Made by a program: the position numbers and the translations under genes. A model generated the notes under the pieces. It saw nothing but the letters and a program-made list of their open reading frames with translations. It ran no database searches and was not told the DNA's origin. Source: an uncultured Pseudomonadales bacterium (lineage in GTDB: Bacteria > Pseudomonadota > Gammaproteobacteria > Pseudomonadales > IMCC2047). Taken from it: a DNA stretch of 13,328 nt. The DNA is taken from the NCBI GenBank assembly GCA_947258895.1, contig CAMYKE010000078.1, forward strand, positions 1 to 13,328, written 5' to 3'. The stretch's first letter is position 1, and each line of letters opens with the position of its first letter. This document shows positions 7,766 through 13,328 of this stretch, piece after piece.

Positions 7766-7785
7766 CGACCCGCTGCGCCGGGTCG
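7766..7785 (+). terminator. GC-rich hairpin after the nitrate operon (weak terminator candidate)
   Basis: The arms CGACCCG and CGGGTCG form a perfect 7-bp stem around a 6-base loop, 60 bases after the kinase stop. It is followed by GAAATCATTG, not a T-run, so it is at best a weak or Rho-assisted terminator. Confidence 0.3.
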
Positions 7786-7972
7786 GAAATCATTGTGCAT
7801 CCAATCCATACTTCAACCACTACTCGAAAAAGTACCACTGGCACTTCCTGTGGTGGACCCTGGAACGGTCGGTGCCCATGAAATTGGGCCGTGGCTGAGC
7901 AGGAGCCGCTGTCCTGCCGCAGGCGCGATGCTCTCGCACTGCTGGCTTGATGTTCCAACACAAAGATTTGCA

Positions 7973-8000
7973 TTGAATTTTGCGTCAGCTTGGTTAAAGT
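7973..8000 (+). promoter_or_regulatory. Weak sigma-70-like promoter upstream of the lipid A deacylase gene
   Basis: TTGAAT (7973-7978) and TAAAGT (7995-8000) are separated by 16 bases in a locally AT-richer stretch, about 50 bases before the ATG at 8051. Each hexamer matches consensus at only four positions. Confidence 0.3.
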
Positions 8001-8050
8001 AAGTTATTGAATGTCCGGACTTTCACCCACGTAAACTGGAATGACCGCCA

Positions 8051-9082
8051 ATGCAACCCTCCTTGACAACAGACAAAGCCGGTGTGCAATTCTGCGAATT
8101 CGCGCCGAGTACCACGTTACCTTTGGTAAAATGGATGGCACGCTGCAGCATGCTGCTGGCCATCTGCGTCGGCTGGAATGGCGCTGCCGCGGGCACCTTC
8201 AATCTGCTGGTGGAAAATGATGCCTTCGCTGCAACGGATCGGCACTACACCAACGGCGTGCAGATTTCCTATCTCTCCGACCCTATGGGGGAAGACGGGA
8301 AGTACAGCGAACCGAATGCCGATGAGCCAAAGGCCTTCCGCTTTGGCTGGCGCATCGGGCAAAGCATTTTTACGCCGACGGACACGGAAGCGACCGCACT
8401 GCTACCGGAGCAGCGCCCCTATGCAGGTTGGCTGTATGCAGGGGCATCGCTGGTTCGCAGCACCGCCTATCATGTGGATACCCTGAGCCTGACCGTTGGG
8501 ACTATCGGGCCCGATGCCAAAGGCGAGGAAGTTCAGAACGGATTCCATGAATTGATCGACAGCGATGAACACCTCGGTTGGGACAACCAGCTGGCGAACA
8601 AGGTCGGTGGCGAGATACTGATTGAACGAAAATGGCGCGCGCTGGCCCAGACCAAAATGCTCCGGCTGGGGATTGACCTGATGCCGCACGTCGGTATCGC
8701 CGCCGGCAATATCGAAGCGTACGCGAATACCGGATTTACCATACGTATCGGGAATGATCTGGACAACGACTTTGGTCCCCCACGGATTCGGCCCAGCCTG
8801 CCCGGCTCCGCATTCTTCATGCCCCACGACAAACTGGCCTGGTACCTGTTTGCCGGCATCGACGGCAGGTACGTGGAGCGGAACCTGCTTCTGACGGGCC
8901 ATGGCGACACCAAGCGGCCGCAGATCGAACTGGAGCGCTGGGTGGCCGATGCCCAGGCCGGGCTGGCCGTCACCCTCGGCGGCTTCCGGCTGGCCTACAC
9001 CTTTGTCTACCGCTCGGAGGAGTTCAAGCAGCAAGTCCAGCCCGACCGGTTTGGATCAGTGGCATTAACTTTCCTCTTCTAG
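8051..9082 (+). CDS. lpxR: LpxR-family (DUF2219) outer-membrane lipid A 3'-O-deacylase
   Basis: The 343-residue product matches the LpxR/DUF2219 pattern. It has LLVENDAFAATDRHYTNGV near the mature N-terminus, RPYAGWLYAG, then H166 in GFHELID followed by GWDNQL, and a final strand ending in Phe. N56-D57 and H166 correspond to the Asn, Asp and His implicated in Salmonella LpxR, which removes the 3' acyloxyacyl chain from lipid A in the outer leaflet. A signal-peptide core (SMLLAICVGWNGAAAG) lies at residues 33-48. This is late for a start at 8051, so the ATG at 8135 (MARCSMLL..., 315 residues) may be the true start; neither has a strong ribosome site. It is separated from the nitrate operon by 345 bases. 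Family firm; enzyme activity inferred. Confidence 0.87.
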   Translation: MQPSLTTDKAGVQFCEFAPSTTLPLVKWMARCSMLLAICVGWNGAAAGTFNLLVENDAFAATDRHYTNGVQISYLSDPMGEDGKYSEPNADEPKAFRFGWRIGQSIFTPTDTEATALLPEQRPYAGWLYAGASLVRSTAYHVDTLSLTVGTIGPDAKGEEVQNGFHELIDSDEHLGWDNQLANKVGGEILIERKWRALAQTKMLRLGIDLMPHVGIAAGNIEAYANTGFTIRIGNDLDNDFGPPRIRPSLPGSAFFMPHDKLAWYLFAGIDGRYVERNLLLTGHGDTKRPQIELERWVADAQAGLAVTLGGFRLAYTFVYRSEEFKQQVQPDRFGSVALTFLF

Positions 9083-9113
9083 CCGGCGGTCGAACCGGTT
9101 GAACACAACGAAA

Positions 9114-9130
9114 AGCGGAGCACTTCCGCT
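9114..9130 (+). terminator. Small hairpin 31 bases after the lpxR-like stop
   Basis: AGCGGA and TCCGCT form a perfect 6-bp stem around a 5-base loop. No T-tract follows, so termination is only a possibility. Confidence 0.25.
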
Positions 9131-9303
9131 CCCGGGCCTTGCCACCCCTCCGGGTCTGCTTTCCCTCGATCGGGCCGGCACGCGGCAGGCGTTTCCCCGC
9201 CCAACCCACTTGATCTGCCAGCGGATGTCCGCCACACCGCCATCGGTTTCGAATTCACGCCGGCGAATGACGAACCGGGAAAAACCACCGAGGGCAGAAT
9301 AAA

Positions 9304-10176
9304 ATGGTCGCTTTCCAGCAGATCCACATCGAAGTCGCCCGCAATGCCACCGATGACTTCAACCCCTTCCACGACAAACTGAAATGGCAGCGCATTCACC
9401 GCAACCCCTTCGGCGGTCCCATTGTTATGGGATTTCAGTTGCAGTCCTTGATCGAGCACCGCATCAAACAGTACCGCATCGAAAGGGACGAACTGCCATT
9501 GATCGCGACCAACCGTCTGCGCTATAGCAACTACCAGTTTACCTTTGCCAGCGCCGTCAGCCCGGAGCAACAGATCAGTATCGATATCAAGAAGTCACAA
9601 CTAAAGCCTGGTGACAACACAATGCTCTCCAACCGGGTCAGTCTCAAGGCCGACGGCAGCCTGGCCCTGCTGGGCTACAAGCGGGAATCGCAGCAGCCGC
9701 TGTTTCTGCCCGAGGCGAGCGCCGGGGCTTTCGGCCCACTCGAGCAGGCGGCCGATCGCAGCTTTCTGCCAGGAACCGAGATCTTCCTCAAACGCAAATA
9801 CATGAACAACAGCAACGCGAAGAACTTCCTGACCGGTTCGCTCGTGGAACAGGCGGATTATTTCGATGAAATCGAAGATCGCGTAGTTTACCCCGAAATC
9901 TTTCCTTGCGCGCTAATATCCTGTGCGCTGCTGGAAAAAGCCAAACAGAAAGGGCACGACTTCGAGGTCAACCCGATGGTGTATTCCTCGCACAGGATTA
10001 CCGTCGACCGGATCCACCTGGATCAACTGCGTAGTAACAACTGCCTGCATATCCTGGTCGAGCAGACCCGCTCGGGCGCGGAACACAGTTTCGATTGCTT
10101 TGGTGTGGTCGGCACAGACAAACTCCTCTATCGAGCCCAGATTGATCTGATCGCCTTGGAGGCGATTCTCGAGTAG
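9304..10176 (+). CDS. MaoC-like / hotdog-fold protein (possible double hotdog)
   Basis: This 290-residue soluble protein has no signal peptide. Its N-terminus carries a hydratase-2-like motif, ATDDFNPFHDK, followed by GGPIVMGFQLQSLIE. Compare the MaoC pattern (S/T)GDxNPxH...G...HG. D18 and H23 occupy the catalytic dyad positions, although the usual Gly before Asp is Asp here and the later HG is MG. Length and the second half (VNPMVYSSHRITVDRI...) suggest two hotdog domains. Uncharacterised gammaproteobacterial families such as DUF3581 show a similar FNPxHD start and may be the closest relatives. The substrate is unknown, with acyl thioesters likely for the fold. The ATG follows GAGGG by 9 bases, and an in-frame stop at 9268-9270 rules out a much longer start. 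It lies 221 bases after lpxR on the same strand. Confidence 0.6.
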   Translation: MVAFQQIHIEVARNATDDFNPFHDKLKWQRIHRNPFGGPIVMGFQLQSLIEHRIKQYRIERDELPLIATNRLRYSNYQFTFASAVSPEQQISIDIKKSQLKPGDNTMLSNRVSLKADGSLALLGYKRESQQPLFLPEASAGAFGPLEQAADRSFLPGTEIFLKRKYMNNSNAKNFLTGSLVEQADYFDEIEDRVVYPEIFPCALISCALLEKAKQKGHDFEVNPMVYSSHRITVDRIHLDQLRSNNCLHILVEQTRSGAEHSFDCFGVVGTDKLLYRAQIDLIALEAILE

Positions 10177-10245
10177 CACGGTAAATTCCCTTGTTTATTA
10201 CCTGGTGAGTCGGCTCATACAGGCAAATTCCAGATACTCTTGATT

Positions 10246-10272
10246 CCGACCAGGATTGATTAACCCGGTCGG
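10246..10272. terminator. Inverted repeat between convergent genes
   Basis: CCGACC (10246-10251) and GGTCGG (10267-10272) flank a 15-base AT-richer loop between the convergent hotdog and DUF481 genes. This is the position expected of a bidirectional terminator, but no T-run follows on either strand. Weak. Confidence 0.25.
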
Positions 10273-10285
10273 TGAGATATGGCGG

Positions 10286-11044
10286 CTAGAAGCTGAATAC
10301 CAGCGAGGTGAAGTAGCTGTGATCGGCATGCTCCAGGTCGGCCACGGGATCGCTGTCGTACTGGCTTTCCAGGGTAACCTGCAGTGCCAGGCGCTGGTTG
10401 ATGTCGACCTTGACGGCCAGGTTGTTGTACAGGTAGCTGTCCGAGGGCTGGCTAAGGCGCGGCTGCCAGTAGAGGGTATTGCTGATCGAGGCGCTGGGGG
10501 TCAACCGCTGGGAGTAACTCACATAGGCGTTACCACGGGCGTAATCTTCACGGACTTCAGTATTCTCCAGCTGGTAAACCTCCTCGGTGTAATAGCCGCC
10601 CACACCGACCCGCAGCTGGAAGCTCTCATCATCCGGACTCAGGTCAAACCGCGCTCCGGCGCCGACCAGGGTGCGTGAGTCCAGTAGCTTGAATGCATCG
10701 TCCTGGTATTGCAGAAAGCCCTCCCAGGCAAAGCGGGGCGATTCATGGTGAATGTAACGCAGATGCGCGAAATTGTTATCCGTGTCCTTCACATCCTTGC
10801 TCTCGCCGTATTCGCTGCTGACGATAGCGAGCACCTGGTGCTGTTCACGGCGATAATCGAGACGACCAGTGGCGCTGGAGGTTTGCTTGTCGCTGTTCCC
10901 CGATTTACCGCTGATCGACAGCTGCAATTCGCTATAGAGACCCTGCTGGTCCGCAGATTTTCGCTTGCTTTCAATGTTGGTGATTGCATGCGCCAGTGGC
11001 GCGCATACCAGGCTGCAACTGATGACAACGGTGCTCAGGCGCAT
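10286..11044 (-). CDS. DUF481 (YdiY-like) outer-membrane beta-barrel protein
   Basis: This 252-residue protein has a clear Sec signal peptide (MRLSTVVISCSLVCAPLAHA, cleavage after A20). Alternating polar/hydrophobic strands follow, such as GLYSELQLSISGKSGNSDKQ, and it ends in the barrel signature SLVFSF with a terminal Phe. The opening repeated strands and overall length fit the DUF481/YdiY family, annotated in E. coli as an acid- or salt-induced outer-membrane protein of unknown function. The ATG follows GAGGGG by 6 bases and has its own promoter, so it is probably monocistronic. It converges with the hotdog gene. Confidence 0.85.
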   Translation of the reverse strand: MRLSTVVISCSLVCAPLAHAITNIESKRKSADQQGLYSELQLSISGKSGNSDKQTSSATGRLDYRREQHQVLAIVSSEYGESKDVKDTDNNFAHLRYIHHESPRFAWEGFLQYQDDAFKLLDSRTLVGAGARFDLSPDDESFQLRVGVGGYYTEEVYQLENTEVREDYARGNAYVSYSQRLTPSASISNTLYWQPRLSQPSDSYLYNNLAVKVDINQRLALQVTLESQYDSDPVADLEHADHSYFTSLVFSF

Positions 11045-11077
11045 CGAGTACCCCTCTATGGCTCAGGAAAAGCGGCC

Positions 11078-11083
11078 ATTATA
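11078..11083 (-). promoter_or_regulatory. -10 box (perfect TATAAT) for the DUF481 gene
   Basis: The minus strand reads CCCGTATAATGG, a perfect -10 hexamer placing the start near base 11071, about 27 bases before the ATG. No good -35 is found 16-18 bases upstream (GTAGCA/TAGCAT), which hints at an activator or a weak promoter. Confidence 0.5.
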
Positions 11084-11211
11084 CGGGTGGGCGGTACAAA
11101 TGCTACTCCCCCGCCCCAAAAGGCGGACCAGGGGAGGAGAAAAATCCGTAGCGTGGAAATCGGGATGACCGGGTTATTGCACCGGGACCCTGTCGGCCGG
11201 ACCACACTATT

Positions 11212-11249
11212 CCCAAAGGCCCGCAGCAACCCCAAAGACCCACAGCACC
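11212..11249. repeat. Two-unit 19-base imperfect tandem repeat
   Basis: The units CCCAAAGGCCCGCAGCAAC and CCCAAAGACCCACAGCACC match at 16 of 19 positions and abut exactly. They are non-coding. This is likely a local duplication; no function is evident. Confidence 0.6.
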
Positions 11250-11382
11250 GAACCGACAAGCGCGCCTGTCAGCGAATCAGGCATTGCTGCATCGGTACCT
11301 GAGTTGCAAAATCGTGCGCTCGCAAATGCGATCCCTGGCGTGCGCGGCAATCTGAAACGGCACAGTCGTGGTCTGTACGGCC

Positions 11383-11790
11383 TTATTCCAGCGGCATGCC
11401 TATCTGGCGGGCCTGCGACGCCTGGTCCCTAGCACCCCAGCGTTGCTCTATTTTGCCGTCCCGGACCAGGAACCATTCCATGGCAACCAGTTCGTAGGAT
11501 TTTCCGGTTGCCGGGATACCGAAAAACGGACCTTGAAAAGTGCCGCGCTCTGTAAAACGCACGGCCACGGTATCCTGTTCCGCTATCATCTCTTCAATGC
11601 TGAGGTTTATCGCCAGACCATCCACCAGTTGGCGCCAGATCGGCATGATCTTATCGAGCTGCCCCTTACCGAGCACACCCTGGATGGTCGCGTCCGGCGA
11701 GAACAGCTGGCGGAGCGCCTCGAGATCACCGCGGTTGAATGCGTCTACATAGTTGCGGACAACCGCTTTATTGCGTTCCTGCTGAGTCAT
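11383..11790 (-). CDS. SnoaL-like / ester-cyclase-family protein (NTF2-like fold)
   Basis: This small soluble protein has 135 residues from the chosen start (MTQQERNKAVVRNYVDAFNR). It has the SnoaL pattern: helix AVVRNYVDAFNRGDLEALRQLFSPDATI, then ERGTFQGPFFGIPATGKSYEL and a C-terminal FLVRDGKIEQRWGARD. These proteins are NTF2-like single domains used as cyclases, isomerases or binding proteins, and the specific reaction cannot be read here. The ATG at 11790 is preferred because GGGAGG precedes it by 8 bases. An in-frame start at 11829 would add 13 residues without a ribosome site. It lies 99 bases downstream of the VOC gene on the same strand. Confidence 0.83.
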   Translation of the reverse strand: MTQQERNKAVVRNYVDAFNRGDLEALRQLFSPDATIQGVLGKGQLDKIMPIWRQLVDGLAINLSIEEMIAEQDTVAVRFTERGTFQGPFFGIPATGKSYELVAMEWFLVRDGKIEQRWGARDQASQARQIGMPLE

Positions 11791-11889
11791 CGTCAAAGCC
11801 TCCCGTGCTTGCCCCGCGTCAACGGCCAATTCGGCGCTTGCGACCGCCGCGTCGATCCAGCAGCCCTCCTGGTTGCGGGGGCATGCTAC

Positions 11890-12219
11890 TCATAGTTTTC
11901 CAAATGGGTCACGGATATAGAAGCGCCGCACACCCCAGGGTTCTCTCCTGGGACCATATTCAACAGGAATCCGGGCGTCCCGCACCCGCTGTAAGGCCTG
12001 CTCGATATCATCGACCTCGATGGAAAGATCCGGCACGGGGGTGCCGGACCCTCCCTGAGTCGCGACGCTTATCTGCACGTTCATCCGCGTATTTGCGCCG
12101 TAGGTATGTATCCAGCCATGATCCATGAGCAGCTCCAGCCCGAGGACATCGCCATAAAAACGCGTTGCCTTATCGAGATCGGAGGCATCAACATTCGCCA
12201 CGATGCGCTTGATTTTCAA
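11890..12219 (-). CDS. VOC (glyoxalase/bleomycin-resistance) family protein with a clipped C-terminus
   Basis: A 109-residue vicinal-oxygen-chelate protein. Its beta-alpha-beta-beta-beta modules are visible as KIKRIVANVDASDLDKATRF, YGDVLGLELLMDHGWIHTYG and PDLSIEVDDIEQALQRVR, ending GVRRFYIRDPFGKL. Families of this kind bind a metal or small substrate, and no function can be assigned. The likely start is the TTG at 12219 (GGAG, 7-base spacing), giving the family-like MKIKRIVAN. A GTG at 12249 would add 10 unconserved residues. Relatives as I recall them continue past DPFG(K/R)L with V/I-N-I-L and a few more residues, whereas here TGA follows Leu directly, so the last strand is shortened. Confidence 0.82.
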   Translation of the reverse strand: MKIKRIVANVDASDLDKATRFYGDVLGLELLMDHGWIHTYGANTRMNVQISVATQGGSGTPVPDLSIEVDDIEQALQRVRDARIPVEYGPRREPWGVRRFYIRDPFGKL

Positions 12220-12303
12220 TTCAGTTCTCCGGTGCGCTGTGCGTTCCACCGCCCCGCAAGCGGAGATTGGAACGACGCGGGTGAATTAGCTACTCCTGGT
12301 CAA

Positions 12304-12792
12304 TTACTCGGGCGATTCCGGCCACTGGATAAAGGGTGGGCTGACAGGTTCTCCCGGAGGGACAGTTGCGGGAACCGTGGTATCCGATGGACCCAGGGTC
12401 TTCACGAATCGATACACTGCGACCAGATCATCGCGGCTCATCGCATTGACCGCCCACCATGGCATCGGTGGCCTGGTTTTCATCTCTTTTGCATGAGAGA
12501 CCCACTGTTCTTCGGAAAGGTTGCCGAAGAATTTCCGCAGATTAGAAGGATAGGTCGTTCCCCAGGGTCCCCGAAAGCCCAGCACATCCCCTTGCAACCA
12601 CTCCTGTACCGGCACGGCGCCACCACTTGGCGCAAAACCCGCCGTGTGGCAGTCATTACAGCCGGCAATTTCTACAAGGTACCGGCCCCTGGAGACGACA
12701 TCCTCATGGGAATCTCCAGAAAACGCGGGCAAGGACCACAATGAACCACCTAACAGCAATACGATAAATCTTTTACAGCCTGACGTAGACAT
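12304..12792 (-). CDS. Secreted mono-haem cytochrome c
   Basis: The 162-residue precursor has a signal peptide (CKRFIVLLLGGSLWSLPAFSG; mature protein from about residue 26) and one haem site, C45-N-D-C48-H49. A plausible axial Met is M110 in RPPMPWW. The sequence GPWGTTYPSNLRKFFGNLSEEQW, with VYRFVKTLGP near the end, is typical of small periplasmic class I cytochromes that serve dehydrogenases. The partner is not in the window. The start is well supported by AAGGAG 8 bases before the ATG. It is the first gene of a minus-strand row followed by the VOC and SnoaL-like genes, with an 84-base gap to the VOC start; co-transcription is possible but unproven. Confidence 0.9.
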   Translation of the reverse strand: MSTSGCKRFIVLLLGGSLWSLPAFSGDSHEDVVSRGRYLVEIAGCNDCHTAGFAPSGGAVPVQEWLQGDVLGFRGPWGTTYPSNLRKFFGNLSEEQWVSHAKEMKTRPPMPWWAVNAMSRDDLVAVYRFVKTLGPSDTTVPATVPPGEPVSPPFIQWPESPE

Positions 12793-12860
12793 TTCTCTGT
12801 CTCCTTAAGAAAGGCACTTGTTGGTGCCAATGAATAGACCGTATAACTTTTCGCATTATC

Positions 12861-12891
12861 GACACTCCGCGAGCCTGGCCCGTCGAGTGTC
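12861..12891. repeat. 7-bp inverted repeat upstream of the cytochrome c gene
   Basis: GACACTC (12861-12867) and GAGTGTC (12885-12891) are perfect arms around a 17-base GC-rich loop, between the small ORF and the cytochrome gene. It has no T-tract on either side. It could be a weak terminator of the small ORF or an operator for the cytochrome gene. Confidence 0.35.
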
Positions 12892-12904
12892 TGACTGCAC
12901 TAAA

Positions 12905-13093
12905 TTAGTAAGCGATTCCTTGTAGCTCCTCCATGGTAAGGGACAAATCAAGACTTCGGGACAGCGTGCGACGGGTCCGCCATACAGGAGCCGATCGGGG
13001 CCGGTTTCCCGAATAATATTGCACCAATTTTAATCGCCGGTACATCGAAATTTTCCCCGCCTGATGCACAGAATTCTGCATATCGTTTTCCAT
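12905..13093 (-). CDS. Hypothetical 62-residue basic protein (doubtful)
   Basis: The predicted product begins MENDMQNSVHQ and ends TMEELQGIAY. It is rich in Arg/Lys in the middle (YRRLKLVQYYSGNRPRSAPVWRTRR) and finishes with a short amphipathic helix-like tail. There is no signal peptide or recognised domain. The frame stays open upstream to 13222, but that extension crosses palindromes and a terminator, so a start at 13093 or 13081 is more likely. Ribosome sites are poor for both (GGCGGAT is only about 3 bases before 13093). The protein-like composition argues for coding; weak initiation and no recognised relatives argue against. Confidence 0.35.
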   Translation of the reverse strand: MENDMQNSVHQAGKISMYRRLKLVQYYSGNRPRSAPVWRTRRTLSRSLDLSLTMEELQGIAY

Positions 13094-13119
13094 ATCCGCC
13101 CGCTGCGTAGCGGTTAAAG

Positions 13120-13170
13120 CCCGCCGGGGTTCGCGCAAGCTTGCGGGCCGAACCAGGCCGCCCCGGCGGG
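13120..13170. repeat. Nested compound palindrome (REP-like or structural element)
   Basis: The outer arms CCCGCCGGGG (13120-13129) and CCCCGGCGGG (13161-13170) are perfect 10-bp complements. Inside, GGTTCG (13128-13133) pairs with CGAACC (13149-13154), and the core CGCAAGCTTGCG (13134-13145) is a perfect 12-base palindrome. It has the appearance of an intergenic REP-type or transcript-stabilising element. No second copy was found in this window. Confidence 0.65.
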
Positions 13171-13184
13171 ATTGTACCCGGACT

Positions 13185-13199
13185 GCGCTGTTACAGCGC
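13185..13199. repeat. Tight 6-bp hairpin GCGCTG-TTA-CAGCGC
   Basis: Perfect 6-bp stem with a 3-base loop, directly between the compound palindrome and the terminator of the right-edge gene. Part of the same cluster of inverted repeats. Confidence 0.5.
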
Positions 13200-13205
13200 T
13201 TTCCG

Positions 13206-13245
13206 AAAAAGGTGCCTGGCACAATATTTGTAAACCATGCCAGGC
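13206..13245 (-). terminator. Rho-independent terminator of the right-edge outer-membrane gene
   Basis: On the minus strand GCCTGGCA (13245-13238) and TGCCAGGC (13221-13214) form a perfect 8-bp stem, followed by ACC and a run of five T (13210-13206). It starts about 20 bases after the TAG stop of the outer-membrane gene, the right place and orientation. The loop is rather long (16 bases). Confidence 0.7.
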
Positions 13246-13265
13246 CCCCACTTCACTGCCTAAAG

Positions 13266-13328
13266 CTAAAAGTTAAATCGAGCATCAACACCGATGACGT
13301 CAACGTCTTCAGCGTAGTCATAGGAAAG
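13266..13328 (-). CDS. C-terminal end of an outer-membrane beta-barrel protein (runs off right edge)
   Basis: Reading the minus strand from the window edge gives 20 residues and a TAG stop, ending DVIGVDARFNF. The alternation of polar and hydrophobic residues with a C-terminal Phe is the recognition signature of the last strand of Gram-negative outer-membrane barrels (recognised by the BAM complex). A strong intrinsic terminator follows. The fragment is too short to name the family; a porin or similar barrel is likely. Confidence 0.65.
   Translation of the reverse strand, partial: LSYDYAEDVDVIGVDARFNF

Larger units (their letters stand above)
7706..8050. other. Intergenic stretch between the kinase gene and the lpxR-like gene
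   Basis: 345 bases without a supported gene. Short ORFs on both strands lack conserved features. It holds the GC hairpin at 7766-7785 and, near its right end, a weak promoter-like sequence for the next gene. Nothing else stands out. Confidence 0.6.
11045..11382. other. Intergenic stretch between the DUF481 gene and the SnoaL-like gene
   Basis: 338 bases without a convincing gene. It contains the DUF481 ribosome site and -10 box, and a 19-base imperfect tandem duplication (11212-11249). No strong terminator for the SnoaL-like gene is seen. A long plus-strand frame through here is antisense to DUF481 and looks spurious. Confidence 0.6.

Noticed and set aside
10709..11302. 197-codon plus-strand ORF
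   Set aside because: Overlaps the N-terminus, promoter and upstream region of the well-supported DUF481 gene on the opposite strand; no recognisable protein features.
1..13328. CRISPR array, tRNA/rRNA genes, insertion sequence or phage genes
   Set aside because: No regularly spaced repeats, no tRNA- or rRNA-like segments, and no transposase, integrase or phage-like proteins were seen on either strand.

Overview
The window looks like a gammaproteobacterial chromosome segment, moderately GC-rich and probably from an environmental or marine lineage. The basis is a NirB/NirD assimilatory nitrite reductase followed by a NarK-type transporter and a fused PP2C phosphatase/Ser-Thr kinase, which I recall from Pseudomonas- and Marinobacter-like genomes. 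Envelope genes typical of Gram-negatives (LpxR-like lipid A deacylase, DUF481 outer-membrane protein, another barrel at the right edge) agree. Genus cannot be read from the sequence. I see no tRNA, rRNA, insertion sequence, phage gene or CRISPR array.

Layout. (1) 1-616, minus: N-terminal 205 residues of a cytoplasmic molybdopterin nitrate reductase. (2) 617-1441: an 825-base divergent control region with a perfect NtrC-type dyad (929-945) lying between two outward-facing sigma-54 (-24/-12) promoters, one for the reductase (706-721, minus) and one for nirB (1330-1345, plus). (3) 1442-7705, plus: nirB, nirD, a nitrate/nitrite MFS transporter and a PP2C-kinase fusion, in an operon-like row. (4) 8051-9082 LpxR-like deacylase and 9304-10176 MaoC/hotdog-like protein, both plus. 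(5) 10286-11044, minus: DUF481 outer-membrane protein with its own promoter. (6) 11383-12792, minus: SnoaL-like protein, VOC/glyoxalase-family protein and a small secreted cytochrome c. (7) 12905-13328, minus: a doubtful 62-residue ORF, a cluster of nested palindromes, a rho-independent terminator, and the last 20 codons of an outer-membrane barrel protein running off the right edge.

How it works together: under nitrogen limitation, phosphorylated NtrC bound at the central dyad could activate both sigma-54 promoters. The transporter would bring in nitrate, the divergent enzyme would reduce it to nitrite, and NirBD would reduce nitrite to ammonium. The PP2C-kinase fusion is the regulatory unknown of the operon; its target cannot be read from sequence. 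The transporter appears to have lost about 18-20 residues between TM8 and TM9, which raises doubt about whether this copy works or is correctly assembled. The right half (envelope and small redox or ligand-binding proteins) has no evident link to nitrate assimilation.
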